A DNA stretch of 64,000 nucleotides from Rhodospirillales bacterium (GCA_028288725.1 JAQGIC010000062.1:124001-188000); one strand, 5' to 3'; numbered from the stretch's first letter, positions 1 to 10,643 are shown. Notes: generated by a model from the sequence alone, not told the origin. Made by a program: numbers and translations.

Positions 1-1145
1 ATCAGATCGGGAATATGGACGAACTGGCCGATCGCGGCCGCCGCACCCTTGGCGCGCTCGGCCTGGGTCTCGACCGTCATCAGATGGCCGTTGTTCTTGT
101 TGCCGGTCCGGTTCTCGTTCGCGGCATAGAACCATTCGGACACCAGCACCGGCTTGCCGCCGGTCAGCTGATGCAGCCCGTCGAAAAAATAGCGCGCGAC
201 CCAGCCGTCCTGGCTGTCGACGTTGTAGTTGGTCGCGATCGCATCGACATGGCGGGCCTCGGCGCGAATCGCGACCGGGTCGTAATAGATCGGCAGCCGG
301 TCGCCGAAGATCAGCGCCTGGGGGTCGGCGGCGCGGATCGATTGCTCGACCAGCGCGTAATAGCGTTCGGCCAGGATACCGGTCCAGGCGCGCACCGCCT
401 GGATGCCGTTGCCGCCGGGCCGGAGCCTGGTAATGGCCTCGGTCCGGAGCAGGCCCGGCCAGTCGGCGACGTCGGGCGGCGGCTGGAAATCCGCAGCGAA
501 GCGCTGCCAATCGCCGCCGTAGAATTGCTCGAGTGCCGCCACCCAGCGCTGCTTGGTGAAGTTCGACGCCGGCGCCTTGCCGTAGAACACGAACAGCGCG
601 CCGTTCCACCAGCCGACCTCGTTATCGGTGAAATAGCCGATGCGATAGGGACTGTCCTTATAGGGACGGACCAGGGTGACCGCTTGGCGACGCATGTCCC
701 GCTCGGTCGCCGGATCGAACGGATCGAACCAATGGAAACGGCTGAGGCGCCCCAGCTCCAGGTCGGGGATCTGCGGCAGCTTCAACTGATCGGGCGGCAG
801 CGACCAGCCGCCGGCCGAATTGAAGCCCCAGGACCGCACCCGGGTCGTGGCCTCGTCGACCCAGGCCTCGATCGTCGGCGCGAAGGCGGTCCAGCTGTAC
901 CAGATCCGATCGTCGGCGACCCGCTGCGGCGCACCGCCGTCCAGCACATTGACGCCGGCCGAGAAGAACCGGTCGCCGCAGGGCGTCACCAGCCAGGCCG
1001 TGCCCTGGTCGCGCGCGACGCTCCAGCGGCCGGTCGGCGCCTGGTCCAGATCGCATGCGCCGGCGAAGGCCGGACCGGCGAGGGTCAGGCCGAGGCCGCA
1101 GATGGCGGCAAAGGTATGGGCCGCAAGGTTCGAAAGCGGTCGCAT
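1..1145 (-). CDS. Secreted clan GH-A glycoside hydrolase (agarase/beta-galactosidase-like), 3' end outside window
   Basis: The reading frame opens with ATG at 1145 and runs off the window start, leaving 381 codons. The N-terminus is a Sec signal peptide (hydrophobic stretch, then A-G-P-A-F-A before GACDLDQ). The motif YFTDNEVGWW puts a candidate acid/base at E176 (preceded by N175), and VSEWFY puts a candidate nucleophile at E337. This Asn-Glu plus distal Glu arrangement is what retaining clan GH-A enzymes use on beta-linked sugars. The segment around E337 (EWFYAANENRTGN) recalls proteins annotated as beta-agarases, but the substrate cannot be read from sequence. It lies just downstream of tldD on the same strand, 28 bp away. 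No polysaccharide-utilisation genes adjoin it in the visible part. Family-level call is fairly secure, substrate is not. Confidence 0.7.
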   Translation of the reverse strand, partial: MRPLSNLAAHTFAAICGLGLTLAGPAFAGACDLDQAPTGRWSVARDQGTAWLVTPCGDRFFSAGVNVLDGGAPQRVADDRIWYSWTAFAPTIEAWVDEATTRVRSWGFNSAGGWSLPPDQLKLPQIPDLELGRLSRFHWFDPFDPATERDMRRQAVTLVRPYKDSPYRIGYFTDNEVGWWNGALFVFYGKAPASNFTKQRWVAALEQFYGGDWQRFAADFQPPPDVADWPGLLRTEAITRLRPGGNGIQAVRAWTGILAERYYALVEQSIRAADPQALIFGDRLPIYYDPVAIRAEARHVDAIATNYNVDSQDGWVARYFFDGLHQLTGGKPVLVSEWFYAANENRTGNKNNGHLMTVETQAERAKGAAAAIGQFVHIPDL

Positions 1146-1173
1146 CACACTCTACTGATGGGGCGGGTGCGAT

Positions 1174-2607
1174 TCAGGACGCCGTGCCGCCGACGGTCAG
1201 TCCATCCATGCGCAGGGTCGGCTGGCCGACGCCGACCGGGACGCCCTGGCCGTCCTTGCCGCAGGTGCCGACGCCGTCGTCCAGCTTCATGTCGTTGCCG
1301 ATCATGGTGATCTTGTTGAGCGCCTCCGGCCCGTTGCCGATCAAGGTGGCGCCCTTGACCGGACGGGTGATCCTGCCGTCCTCGATCAGATAGGCCTCCG
1401 ATGCCGAGAACACGAACTTGCCGTTGGTGATATCGACCTGGCCGCCACCGAAATTGGCGGCATAGAGACCGCGCTTGACCGACTTCAGGATCTCGTCCGG
1501 CGAATGGCTGCCGTTCAGCATCACCGTGTTGGTCATGCGCGGCATCGGATGATGGGCATAGCTCTGGCGCCGGCCGTTGCCGGTCGCCGGCACGCCCATC
1601 AGGCGCGCGTTCATGCGATCCTGCATATAGCCCTTCAGGATGCCGTCCTCGATCAGCACCGTCCGGCTCGACGGCGTGCCCTCGTCGTCGACGGTGATCG
1701 AGCCGCGCCGGTTCGGGATGGTGCCGTCATCCACCACGGTCACCCCCGCCGACGCCACGCGCTCGCCGACCCGGCCTGAAAAGATCGACAGGCCCTTGCG
1801 GTTGAAATCGCCTTCCAGCCCGTGGCCGACCGCCTCATGCAGCATGATGCCGGGCCAGCCGGCGCCCAGCACCACGGTCATTTCGCCGGCCGGGGCCGGG
1901 ATCGAGTCCAGATTGACCAGCGCGCCGCGCAGTGCCTCGTCGACCTGGGCCCGCCATTGGCCGGGATCGAGATAGAGATCATAGGCGGTGCGCCCGCCGG
2001 CGCCGCACGACCCGGTCTCCATCCGATCGCCGTCGCCGACCACGACCGAGACATTGAGCCGGACCAAGGGCCGGATGTCGCCGACGCGTACGCCGTCGGC
2101 GCGCAGGATCTGCACGGCGCTCCATTCGCCCATCAGCGAACACATGACCTGGCGCACACGGGGATCGCGGGCCCGGGCATAGGCGTCGATCTCGGCCAGA
2201 AGCTTGACCTTGGTCTCGAACGGCACGGCCGAAAGCGGGTTGAGGTCGGTGTAGAGCGCCTGGTTGGTGCCGCGCGGCGGCTCGGCCTGGGTGCCGCCGC
2301 GGCCGGTCCTGACCGCGCCGACCGTGTCGCCGGCCCGCTTGATCGCCGCCTCGCTCAGTTCGCCGGAATGGGCATAGCCGGTCGAATCGCCCGAGATGGC
2401 GCGCAGGCCGAAGCCCTGGGCCGTGTCGAAGCTGGCGCTCTTCAGCTTGCCGTCGTCGAACGACAGCGCCTCGGACTGGCTGTATTCCAGGAAAAGCTCG
2501 CCGTCATCCATGCCGTCGAGCGCGGTACCGACCAGCTGTTCGACGCGGGCGGGGTCCATGCCGGTGCGCTCGAAAAACAACGAATCGGTCGCGGTGAGGT
2601 CGGTCAT
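1174..2607 (-). CDS. tldD: TldD metalloprotease subunit
   Basis: A 477-residue protein, the usual TldD length. In the established family TldD pairs with TldE/PmbA in a cytoplasmic zinc protease that degrades unfolded peptides and matures some modified peptides and toxin-antitoxin components. The zinc motif HEXXXH is visible as HEAVGHGLEGD, and the C-terminus GTCGKDGQGVPVGVGQP is typical of TldD. The ATG at 2607 (MTDLTATDSLFFERTG) was chosen because family homology begins there; longer in-frame extensions run into the divergent intergenic region shared with ctaC. The partner pmbA is not in this window. Linkage of tldD to cox genes is common in alphaproteobacteria. Confidence 0.95.
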   Translation of the reverse strand: MTDLTATDSLFFERTGMDPARVEQLVGTALDGMDDGELFLEYSQSEALSFDDGKLKSASFDTAQGFGLRAISGDSTGYAHSGELSEAAIKRAGDTVGAVRTGRGGTQAEPPRGTNQALYTDLNPLSAVPFETKVKLLAEIDAYARARDPRVRQVMCSLMGEWSAVQILRADGVRVGDIRPLVRLNVSVVVGDGDRMETGSCGAGGRTAYDLYLDPGQWRAQVDEALRGALVNLDSIPAPAGEMTVVLGAGWPGIMLHEAVGHGLEGDFNRKGLSIFSGRVGERVASAGVTVVDDGTIPNRRGSITVDDEGTPSSRTVLIEDGILKGYMQDRMNARLMGVPATGNGRRQSYAHHPMPRMTNTVMLNGSHSPDEILKSVKRGLYAANFGGGQVDITNGKFVFSASEAYLIEDGRITRPVKGATLIGNGPEALNKITMIGNDMKLDDGVGTCGKDGQGVPVGVGQPTLRMDGLTVGGTAS

Positions 2608-2906
2608 GGACGGCAACTCCGGGGCAGGCGCACGAATGAGTGACAAAAAGCCATGATAGAGCGATGGTTCTTCCTCGGGAACTGTGGAAATGCCGCGCCC
2701 CTGCCGTATCGATGCCACACTCTCGTAAAAGCAAGGCTCGTGCGACAGTTCTGGGTGTTGTGAGCCGCGGGGGAGTTGCGGTAGGGTGCCGGCCATTCCT
2801 TGAATTGGTCTCATCCCACGTGAGTTCAAATGCCTGTCGGAACGATATCGGCGGGCGGTTTGTCGGGGTTGATGGCCGGAGCACCTATTTGGCAGGCAGG
2901 AAGAAT
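2608..2906. promoter_or_regulatory. Divergent promoter region between tldD and ctaC
   Basis: This 299-bp gap separates divergently transcribed tldD and ctaC and must carry both promoters. I see no other gene in it. A GGCAGG sequence lies just upstream of the ctaC ATG at 2907. No palindromic operator or riboswitch could be recognised by eye. Confidence 0.5.
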
Positions 2907-3746
2907 ATGAAGCGAACCGTCGGGCGGGTACTCCTGAGTTTCGCGGCACTGGTCGCCCTCGCGCTTTTCTCGGGCGCGGCGTTGGCTGACCAGCCGCATG
3001 ATTGGCAGATCGGGTTCCAGGATATGGTGACCCCGGTCGGCGACAAGCTGGAGTCGCTGCACACCCTGCTGATGTGGATCATCACCACGATCACCTTGTT
3101 CGTGGCGGCACTGTTGCTCTACGTCGCCTATCGCTTCCGGGCATCGAAGAATCCGGTCGCCTCCAAGACCTCGCACAACACGCTGGTCGAGATCGCCTGG
3201 ACGGTCATTCCGATCCTGATCCTGGTCGTGATCGCCTTCCCGTCGTTCAAGCTGCTCTATTTCCAGGAGCGCGTGCCGGAATCGCCGATCACGCTCAAGG
3301 TCACGGGCTTGCAATGGTATTGGCACTATGCCTATCCGGACAACGGCGACTTCGGCTTCGACAGCTACGGCATCGACGAGAAGGATCTGAAGCCCGGCCA
3401 GCTGCGTCTGCTGGACGTGGACAACGAGGTCGTGCTGCCGGTCAACACGAACGTCCGCGTACAGATCGCCGGCAACGACGTGATGCACAGCTGGTTCGTG
3501 CCCTCGCTCGCCGTCCAGAAATATGCCGTCGTCGGCCATCTGAACGAGGTCTGGGTGAACGTCGAGAAGGAAGGCACCTACTACGGCGAGTGCAACCAGA
3601 TCTGCGGCGTGAACCATTCCGACATGCCGATCAAGATCCGGGTCGTCTCCAAGGACGAGTTCGCCAAGTGGCTCGAGACGGCGAAGCAGAAGTTCGCCCG
3701 CGAGGACAACGGCCCGGCCACCACGCAAATGGCGGCGGCCCGCTAG
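2907..3746 (+). CDS. ctaC: Cytochrome c oxidase subunit II (CuA subunit)
   Basis: Subunit II of the aa3-type oxidase; it takes electrons from cytochrome c at the periplasmic face through its binuclear CuA centre. The 279-residue product has a signal peptide (about residues 1-27, ending GAALA), two transmembrane helices (roughly 48-72 and 88-110) and a cupredoxin domain. The CuA ligands are complete: H194, C229, C233, H237 and M240 in GECNQICGVNHSDM. The commonly seen Glu between the cysteines is Gln here; that residue binds copper through its backbone, so function should be kept. The start at 2907 has a purine-rich GGCAGGAAG just upstream. It leads the cox operon. Confidence 0.97.
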   Translation: MKRTVGRVLLSFAALVALALFSGAALADQPHDWQIGFQDMVTPVGDKLESLHTLLMWIITTITLFVAALLLYVAYRFRASKNPVASKTSHNTLVEIAWTVIPILILVVIAFPSFKLLYFQERVPESPITLKVTGLQWYWHYAYPDNGDFGFDSYGIDEKDLKPGQLRLLDVDNEVVLPVNTNVRVQIAGNDVMHSWFVPSLAVQKYAVVGHLNEVWVNVEKEGTYYGECNQICGVNHSDMPIKIRVVSKDEFAKWLETAKQKFAREDNGPATTQMAAAR

Positions 3747-3773
3747 GGCGCAAGGTTAACCAGACTAAGGAAA

Positions 3774-5443
<1,670 letters not shown>

Positions 5444-5463
5444 CCCCGGCTTGAACGCTCGCT

Positions 5464-5491
5464 CCGGCCGCCAAGCCCGCTTGGCGGCCGG
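5464..5491 (+). terminator. Perfect 13-bp hairpin after ctaD
   Basis: CCGGCCGCCAAGC (5464-5476) is followed after two bases by its exact complement GCTTGGCGGCCGG (5479-5491). No T-tract follows, so it may act as a 3' stability element or a weak terminator that sets ctaCD messenger above that of the downstream assembly genes. Confidence 0.6.
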
Positions 5492-5610
5492 ACGATCTGG
5501 TGGCCCGATCCTGCTTGATTTCCAAGCGTTAGATGAATCGGCCCACCAGATTAATGAGTTGTGGTAAAATCGGACGGACTGGTCAGTCTGATTTTGTCCA
5601 CTAGGGAATT

Positions 5611-6537
5611 GTGAGTTTGACTGACGTGACCACAGCCGAATTCGCCGCCGGCACTGCTCCGTTGAGCGCTGCCAGCGTCGGCGATTACTGGGCCCTGCTG
5701 AAGCCGCGGGTGATGTCGCTCGTCGTCTTCACCGGCTTTGCCGGCCTCTGGGTGGCGCCGGGCCATATTCACCCTCTGCTGGCGGCCGTCGCGATCCTGT
5801 GCATCGCCGTCGGTGCCGGCGCCTCCGGCGCCATCAACATGTGGTACGACCGCGATATCGACGCGGTGATGAACCGGACCCTGGGCCGGCCGCTGCCGGC
5901 CGGTCGGATGCAGCCGAACGAGGCGCTCGCCTTCGGCGTCATACTGGCCTCGGGCTCGGTCATCCTGATGGGGCTCGCGGTCAATGTCGTGGCCGGCGCG
6001 CTGCTGGCCGGCACGATCGGCTTCTACGTCTTCATCTACACCATGTGGCTGAAGCGCCGGACGCCGCAGAACATCGTGATCGGCGGGGCGGCCGGCGCCT
6101 TTCCGCCCATGGTCGGCTGGGCCGCCGTCACCGGCGATATCGGCTGGCCGTCGGTGGCGCTGTTCGCGCTGATCTTCTTCTGGACGCCGCCGCATTTCTG
6201 GGCGCTGGCGCTGTTCCGCTCGGGCGACTACCAGAAGGCCGGCGTGCCGATGATGCCCGTCGTCGCCGGTCCGCGCGAAACCAAAAAGCAGATGCTCGTC
6301 TATACGGTCGTGCTCTGGCCGATCGCGGTGGCACCCTATTTCATGGGCATCGCCGGCGCCGCCTATCTGGCGCTGGCGGCGGTCCTGTCGCTCTGCTTCA
6401 CCGGTTTCTCGGTCGCGGTCTGGTTCGACCGGACCGACAAATGGCCGAAGCGGATGTTCGCGTTCTCGATCCTGTATCTTTCCCTGCTGTTCGCGCTCCT
6501 GATCCTGGATCGGGCGCCCGGCGGGCTTTTGGGCTGA
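5611..6537 (+). CDS. ctaB: Protoheme IX farnesyltransferase (heme O synthase)
   Basis: CtaB/CyoE transfers a farnesyl group to heme b to make heme O, the precursor of the heme A used by CtaD. The 308-residue integral membrane protein has about nine helices and the prenyltransferase Asp motif NMWYDRDIDAVMNRT near residue 75-90. The GTG at 5611 was taken as start because homology (SVGDYWALLKPRVMSL) begins soon after. The 167-bp gap upstream contains the ctaD hairpin and an imperfect palindrome around 5566-5597 (AAAATC... GATTTT). The stop codon overlaps the start of the next small gene (TGATG). Confidence 0.97.
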   Translation: MSLTDVTTAEFAAGTAPLSAASVGDYWALLKPRVMSLVVFTGFAGLWVAPGHIHPLLAAVAILCIAVGAGASGAINMWYDRDIDAVMNRTLGRPLPAGRMQPNEALAFGVILASGSVILMGLAVNVVAGALLAGTIGFYVFIYTMWLKRRTPQNIVIGGAAGAFPPMVGWAAVTGDIGWPSVALFALIFFWTPPHFWALALFRSGDYQKAGVPMMPVVAGPRETKKQMLVYTVVLWPIAVAPYFMGIAGAAYLALAAVLSLCFTGFSVAVWFDRTDKWPKRMFAFSILYLSLLFALLILDRAPGGLLG

Positions 6538-6668
6538 TGGGCGCCATGTCGGTTTCGATGGAAGAATTCCTGAAGCGGCGCAAGGCGCGCAACTGGGCGA
6601 TCCTCGCGGTGCTGGTCGGGCTCTGCGTGCTGTTCTACGCGATCACGATCGTCCGGCTGACCCATTAG
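6537..6668 (+). CDS. Small single-span membrane protein, CoxF-like
   Basis: A 43-residue protein whose ATG (6537) overlaps the ctaB stop by one base. A charged cytoplasmic start (EEFLKRRKARN) precedes a single hydrophobic helix (WAILAVLVGLCVLFYAIT), then a short IVRLTH tail. Alphaproteobacterial cox operons often carry such a short gene, called coxF, exactly between ctaB and ctaG; its biochemical role is not established. An internal ATG at 6546 (MSVSMEEF) is an alternative start. The call rests on position, size and topology rather than on a catalytic motif. Confidence 0.8.
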   Translation: MGAMSVSMEEFLKRRKARNWAILAVLVGLCVLFYAITIVRLTH

Positions 6669-6672
6669 GCCG

Positions 6673-7326
6673 ATGACCCGCCCGTCGCCCCGCAACCTTC
6701 GAACCCTGGCGCTGCTGGTCACCGTGATCGCGGCGATGACCGGGCTCGCCTTCGCCTCGGCGCCGCTCTATCGCGTGTTCTGCCAGGCGACGGGGTTCGA
6801 CGGCACGACCCAGCGGGCGGCGGCGGCGCCGGGCTCGGTCGGCGGCAAGCTCTATACCGTGCGGTTCAACGCCGATATCGCCCCGGATCTGCCCTGGAAG
6901 TTCCAGCCGGTGCAGCCGTACGTGCGCGTGCATCCGGGCGAGCAGACCCTCGTTGCCTTCCGGGCGACCAACAAGTCGAACCACCCGATCACCGGCACGG
7001 CCAGCTTCAACGTGACGCCGCTGGTCGTGGGCGCCTATTTCGACAAGATCGAATGCTTCTGCTTCACCGAACAGACCCTGCAGCCGGGCGAGAGCGCCGA
7101 CCTGCCGGTGACGTTTTTCGTGTCGCCGGAGATCCTAAAAGACAAGAACACGCGTGATATCGACGCGATTACCTTGTCTTACACGTTTTTTCAGGCCAAA
7201 AATCCGGCCAAGCCGACGGCCGAGAGCCGGTCCGGTACGGCCGATGCGGCACCGGTTCAGGTCGGTGCGCTGGTCCCGACCGCCTCAACGCCTTCACTTC
7301 GTCCCGTGAAAGAGTCTTCCCGATGA
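6673..7326 (+). CDS. ctaG: Cytochrome c oxidase assembly protein CtaG (Cox11 family, CuB insertion)
   Basis: Cox11-type copper chaperone that delivers copper to the CuB site of subunit I. The 217-residue protein has one N-terminal membrane anchor (LALLVTVIAAMTGLAFASAPLY) followed by a periplasmic immunoglobulin-like domain. The copper-binding CFCF motif is present (C128 and C130 in IECFCFTEQ), with a third Cys just after the anchor (VFCQATG). It starts 4 nt after coxF-like and its stop overlaps the ctaE start (ATGA), showing tight translational coupling. Confidence 0.96.
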   Translation: MTRPSPRNLRTLALLVTVIAAMTGLAFASAPLYRVFCQATGFDGTTQRAAAAPGSVGGKLYTVRFNADIAPDLPWKFQPVQPYVRVHPGEQTLVAFRATNKSNHPITGTASFNVTPLVVGAYFDKIECFCFTEQTLQPGESADLPVTFFVSPEILKDKNTRDIDAITLSYTFFQAKNPAKPTAESRSGTADAAPVQVGALVPTASTPSLRPVKESSR

Positions 7327-8138
7327 GCGAAACCACCGCCGGTCATCCCAAGCACCAGTTCCATCTGGTCGCTCCCAGCATCTGGCCCCTGTTCTCGTCC
7401 CTGTCGGCCGGCACCATGGCCGCCGGCGCCGTGCTCGGCATGCACGGCCACGGCTGGGTCGTGGCCGAGGTCGGCTTCGCCCTCGTGCTGTGCTGCATGT
7501 TCATGTGGTGGCGCGACGTCATCAAGGAGGCGGTGGTCGAAAAGCACCACACCCCGATCGTCCAGCTCGGCCTGCGCTACGGCATGACGCTGTTCATCTC
7601 GTCGGAAGTGATGTTCTTCGTCGCCTTCTTCTGGGCCTTCTTCGCTTCCAGCCTCTATCCGGTCGGCGGCGTCTGGCCGCCCAAGGGCATCACGCCGTTC
7701 GACCCGTTCCATCTGCCGTTCCTGAACACGCTGATCCTGCTGCTGTCGGGCACGACCGTGACCTGGGCGCATCATTCGCTGATCGAGGGCGACCGCAAGG
7801 GCCTGCTGCAGGGCCTGGGCATCACGGTGCTGCTGGGCCTGACCTTCACCTGCCTGCAGGCGATCGAATACGGCGACGCGCTGTTCACCTTCAACGGCAA
7901 CATCTTCGGGGCCACCTTCTTCATGGCGACCGGTTTCCACGGTTTCCATGTCATCGTCGGCACGATCTTCCTCGCCGTGTGCTGGGTTCGCGCCTACAAG
8001 GGCCAGTTCAAGCCGGACCATCATTTCGGCTTCGAAGCGGCGGCCTGGTACTGGCATTTCGTCGACGTGGTCTGGCTGTTCCTGTTCCTGGGCGTCTATG
8101 TCTGGGGCGGTCACGGCATCGTGCCGCCCGCGGAATAA
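7323..8138 (+). CDS. ctaE: Cytochrome c oxidase subunit III
   Basis: Third core subunit of aa3 oxidase, 271 residues with seven predicted helices; it stabilises subunit I and its proton uptake. Family motifs are visible, such as SSEVMFFVAFFWAFF and WYWHFVDVVWLFLF near the C-terminus. The start overlaps the ctaG stop by 4 nt. A strong intrinsic terminator at 8190-8243 follows, so much transcription probably ends here. Confidence 0.97.
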   Translation: MSETTAGHPKHQFHLVAPSIWPLFSSLSAGTMAAGAVLGMHGHGWVVAEVGFALVLCCMFMWWRDVIKEAVVEKHHTPIVQLGLRYGMTLFISSEVMFFVAFFWAFFASSLYPVGGVWPPKGITPFDPFHLPFLNTLILLLSGTTVTWAHHSLIEGDRKGLLQGLGITVLLGLTFTCLQAIEYGDALFTFNGNIFGATFFMATGFHGFHVIVGTIFLAVCWVRAYKGQFKPDHHFGFEAAAWYWHFVDVVWLFLFLGVYVWGGHGIVPPAE

Positions 8139-8189
8139 GGCCTCAAGACAGGCGCCGGTCGGAGCCGATCCGACCGCGTGCTTCAGTCC

Positions 8190-8243
8190 ATGGCGGCGCC
8201 CGGCTGTCGGCATGCGAATGCCGAGGACGGCGCCGCCATTTTT
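8190..8243 (+). terminator. Two-tier intrinsic terminator after ctaE
   Basis: ATGGCGGCGCC (8190-8200) pairs exactly with GGCGCCGCCAT (8229-8239), followed by a T-run to 8243. Inside it sits a second perfect hairpin: TCGGCAT (8207-8213), a GCGA tetraloop of the GNRA class, and ATGCCGA (8218-8224). Stem, stable loop and T-run make this one of the clearest terminators in the window. The next gene, surf1, begins 36 nt later, so read-through or a separate promoter is needed for it. Confidence 0.88.
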
Positions 8244-8279
8244 CATGGGCCCATCCGCAAAGGGCTTCCGAGTTCCAGA

Positions 8280-9041
8280 ATGCCGACAGCGACCCAGTTC
8301 CTGAAGACCCGGTTCCGTTTCACCCTCTGGCCGACGCTGTTCACCATCCCGGCCATCCTGCTGACGCTCTGGCTCGGTACCTGGCAGCTGCAGCGGCTCG
8401 CCTGGAAGACCGCGCTGATCGCGGACCGCCAGGCGGCGTTCCAGGCGCCGCCGGTGGCGCTGCCCGACGGGCTTGAGACGGCCCGGGCGCTCGAATTCCA
8501 CCGGGTCGGGGCCGAAGGCCGTTTCCTGCACGACAAGGAACTCTATATCGGCGCCTTCTCGACGCGCGACGTCGAGGGCTATCAGGTCGTCACCCCCTTT
8601 CGTCTCAGCGACGGCAGGATCCTGCTGGTCAACCGCGGCTGGGTTCCGGAAGCGCGCAAGGATCCGGCCAACCGGCCCGACGGCCAGATCCAGGGCCCGA
8701 CCCAGGTCGACGGCATCCTGCGCGTGCCCTTCGTGCCCAAAAGCATGTTCTCGAGCCTGGTGCCGACGCCGATCAACCGGCCGAACGAGAATTTCTGGTT
8801 CTATGTCGATATCCCCGGCATGGTCGCCAAGGACGGGCTCGATCCGGCCCAGGTCCTGCCGTTCTACGTCGAGGCCGGCCCGCAACGGAATCCGGGCGGA
8901 TTTCCGGTCGGTGGCCAGACTCGCATCGAGCTGCCGAACGACCACCTGCAATATGCCATCACCTGGTACAGCTTCGCGGTCATCCTGGCCGTGATCTACC
9001 TGGTCTATCACTATCGCAAACCCGATCAGCCGAAGGCCTAG
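8280..9041 (+). CDS. surf1: SURF1 family oxidase biogenesis protein
   Basis: SURF1/Shy1 proteins help insert heme A into cytochrome c oxidase. The 253-residue product has the family topology: an N-terminal helix (LWPTLFTIPAILLTLWLGTW), a periplasmic domain and a C-terminal helix (YSFAVILAVIYLVYHY). The N-terminal signature LGTWQLQRLAWK is visible. ATG 8280 was preferred to an upstream in-frame ATG at 8178 because the longer version would translate straight through the terminator hairpin. The DUF983 gene that often separates ctaE and surf1 in relatives is missing here. Confidence 0.94.
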   Translation: MPTATQFLKTRFRFTLWPTLFTIPAILLTLWLGTWQLQRLAWKTALIADRQAAFQAPPVALPDGLETARALEFHRVGAEGRFLHDKELYIGAFSTRDVEGYQVVTPFRLSDGRILLVNRGWVPEARKDPANRPDGQIQGPTQVDGILRVPFVPKSMFSSLVPTPINRPNENFWFYVDIPGMVAKDGLDPAQVLPFYVEAGPQRNPGGFPVGGQTRIELPNDHLQYAITWYSFAVILAVIYLVYHYRKPDQPKA

Positions 9042-9044
9042 TCG

Positions 9045-10535
9045 ATGACGCCCTATCAGCAGCTCGAAGCCCGCTTCGCTCGTCGCGGCACGCTCAACGA
9101 GGCCTTGTCGGTCCTGAACTGGGACTATAGTTCGATGATGCCGGCCGGCGGCGCCCAGGCCCGGGCCGAACAGATGTCGACGCTGGAAGTCATGGCGCAT
9201 GAAATCCTGACCGCGGCCGAACTGCCCGACCTGCTCGATCAGGCGCAGGGCCAGAACGAGCTCAGCGACTGGCAGCGCGCCAACCTGAAGGAAATGCGCC
9301 GCGATTGGCTGCATGCGACCGCCGTGCCGGCCAGCCTGGTCGAGACCCTGTCCAAGGCCAGCGTCGAATGCGAGATGGCCTGGCGCGACGCCCGGCCGGC
9401 CAATGATTTCGCCGGCATCCTGCCCAAGCTGCGGACGGTGCTGGAACTGACGCGCGAAGTGGCCGCGGCCAAGGCGGCCAAGCTCGACAAGCCGCTCTAT
9501 GACGCGCTGCTCGACGCCTATGAGCCCGACGGCTCGGCCGCGGAGATCGACCGGCAGTTCGCGGCACTCTCGGCCTTCCTGCCGGCGGCGATCACCGCGG
9601 CGATCGAGCGGCAGCAGTCACGGCCGGCACCGATCCAGCCGCAGGGCCCGTTCCCGATCGAGCGGCAAAAGCTGGTCGGCCTGAAATTCATGGCGGCGCT
9701 CGGCTTCGATTTCGACCATGGCCGCCTCGACGTCTCGGCCCATCCGTTCTGCGGCGGCACGCCCGACGACGTGCGCATTACGACCCGCTATCGCGAGGAT
9801 GATTTCGCCCGCGCCATGATGGGCGTGCTGCACGAGACCGGACACGCGCTCTACGAGCGCGGGCTGCCGGCCGATTGGCGCCGGCAACCGGTCGGCCGCG
9901 CCCGCGGCATGAGCCTGCACGAGAGCCAGTCGCTGCTGATGGAGATGCAGGCCTGCCGGTCGCGCGAGTTCCTCGAATTCGCCGCCCCGCTGCTCAGCGA
10001 CACGTTCGGCGGCTCGGGTCCGGCCTGGGATGCCGACAATCTCTATCGCCTGAACACCCGGGTTTCGCGCAGCCTGATCCGGGTCGATGCCGACGAGGCG
10101 ACGTACCCGGCCCATGTCATCCTGCGCTACCGGTTGGAGCGCGCGATGATCGAGGACCGGCTGCAGCTGGCCGATCTGCCCGGCGCCTGGAACGACGGCA
10201 TGCGCGAGCTGGTCGGCATCGCGCCGCCCGACGACCGCGACGGCTGCCTGCAGGATATCCACTGGTACTGCGGCCTCTGGGGCTATTTCCCGACCTATAC
10301 CTTGGGCGCCATGACCGCGGCCCAGCTGTTCCAGGCCGCGACGGCTCAGGACGCATCGATCCGGCCGGGCCTGGCCAAGGGCGATTTCGCGCCGCTGCTG
10401 GGCTGGCTGCGCCGGAATGTCCATGGCCGGGCATCCTCGGTCCCGGCCGCGGAACTGCTGACCGACGCGACCGGCAAGCCGCTCGACGCCGAGGCGTTCC
10501 AGCGGCATCTGCAGACGCGCTACCTGTCCGAGTAG
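9045..10535 (+). CDS. M32 family metallocarboxypeptidase
   Basis: Thermostable carboxypeptidase 1 type (Taq-like), 496 residues. M32 enzymes are cytoplasmic zinc carboxypeptidases with broad specificity for C-terminal residues. The active-site HEXXH motif is HETGHALYERG (about residue 265), and the downstream conserved HESQS (MSLHESQSLLMEMQ) carries the third zinc ligand region. It begins 3 nt after the surf1 stop, so it is probably co-transcribed with surf1 although the functions are unrelated. Confidence 0.95.
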   Translation: MTPYQQLEARFARRGTLNEALSVLNWDYSSMMPAGGAQARAEQMSTLEVMAHEILTAAELPDLLDQAQGQNELSDWQRANLKEMRRDWLHATAVPASLVETLSKASVECEMAWRDARPANDFAGILPKLRTVLELTREVAAAKAAKLDKPLYDALLDAYEPDGSAAEIDRQFAALSAFLPAAITAAIERQQSRPAPIQPQGPFPIERQKLVGLKFMAALGFDFDHGRLDVSAHPFCGGTPDDVRITTRYREDDFARAMMGVLHETGHALYERGLPADWRRQPVGRARGMSLHESQSLLMEMQACRSREFLEFAAPLLSDTFGGSGPAWDADNLYRLNTRVSRSLIRVDADEATYPAHVILRYRLERAMIEDRLQLADLPGAWNDGMRELVGIAPPDDRDGCLQDIHWYCGLWGYFPTYTLGAMTAAQLFQAATAQDASIRPGLAKGDFAPLLGWLRRNVHGRASSVPAAELLTDATGKPLDAEAFQRHLQTRYLSE

Positions 10536-10643
10536 GGGGCGGGGTGTCCCGCTCGAGGATACCCCTCTGCATCGCCGACGATGCTGCAATGCACAAACAG
10601 CCGTCGTGAAACCCGGGCGCTTCCCGATATGATCCTGTGCATC

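Noticed and set aside
5566-5597. Operator palindrome in front of ctaB
   Set aside because: AAAATC...GATTTT arms are short and imperfect with an asymmetric spacer; not strong enough to list as a site.
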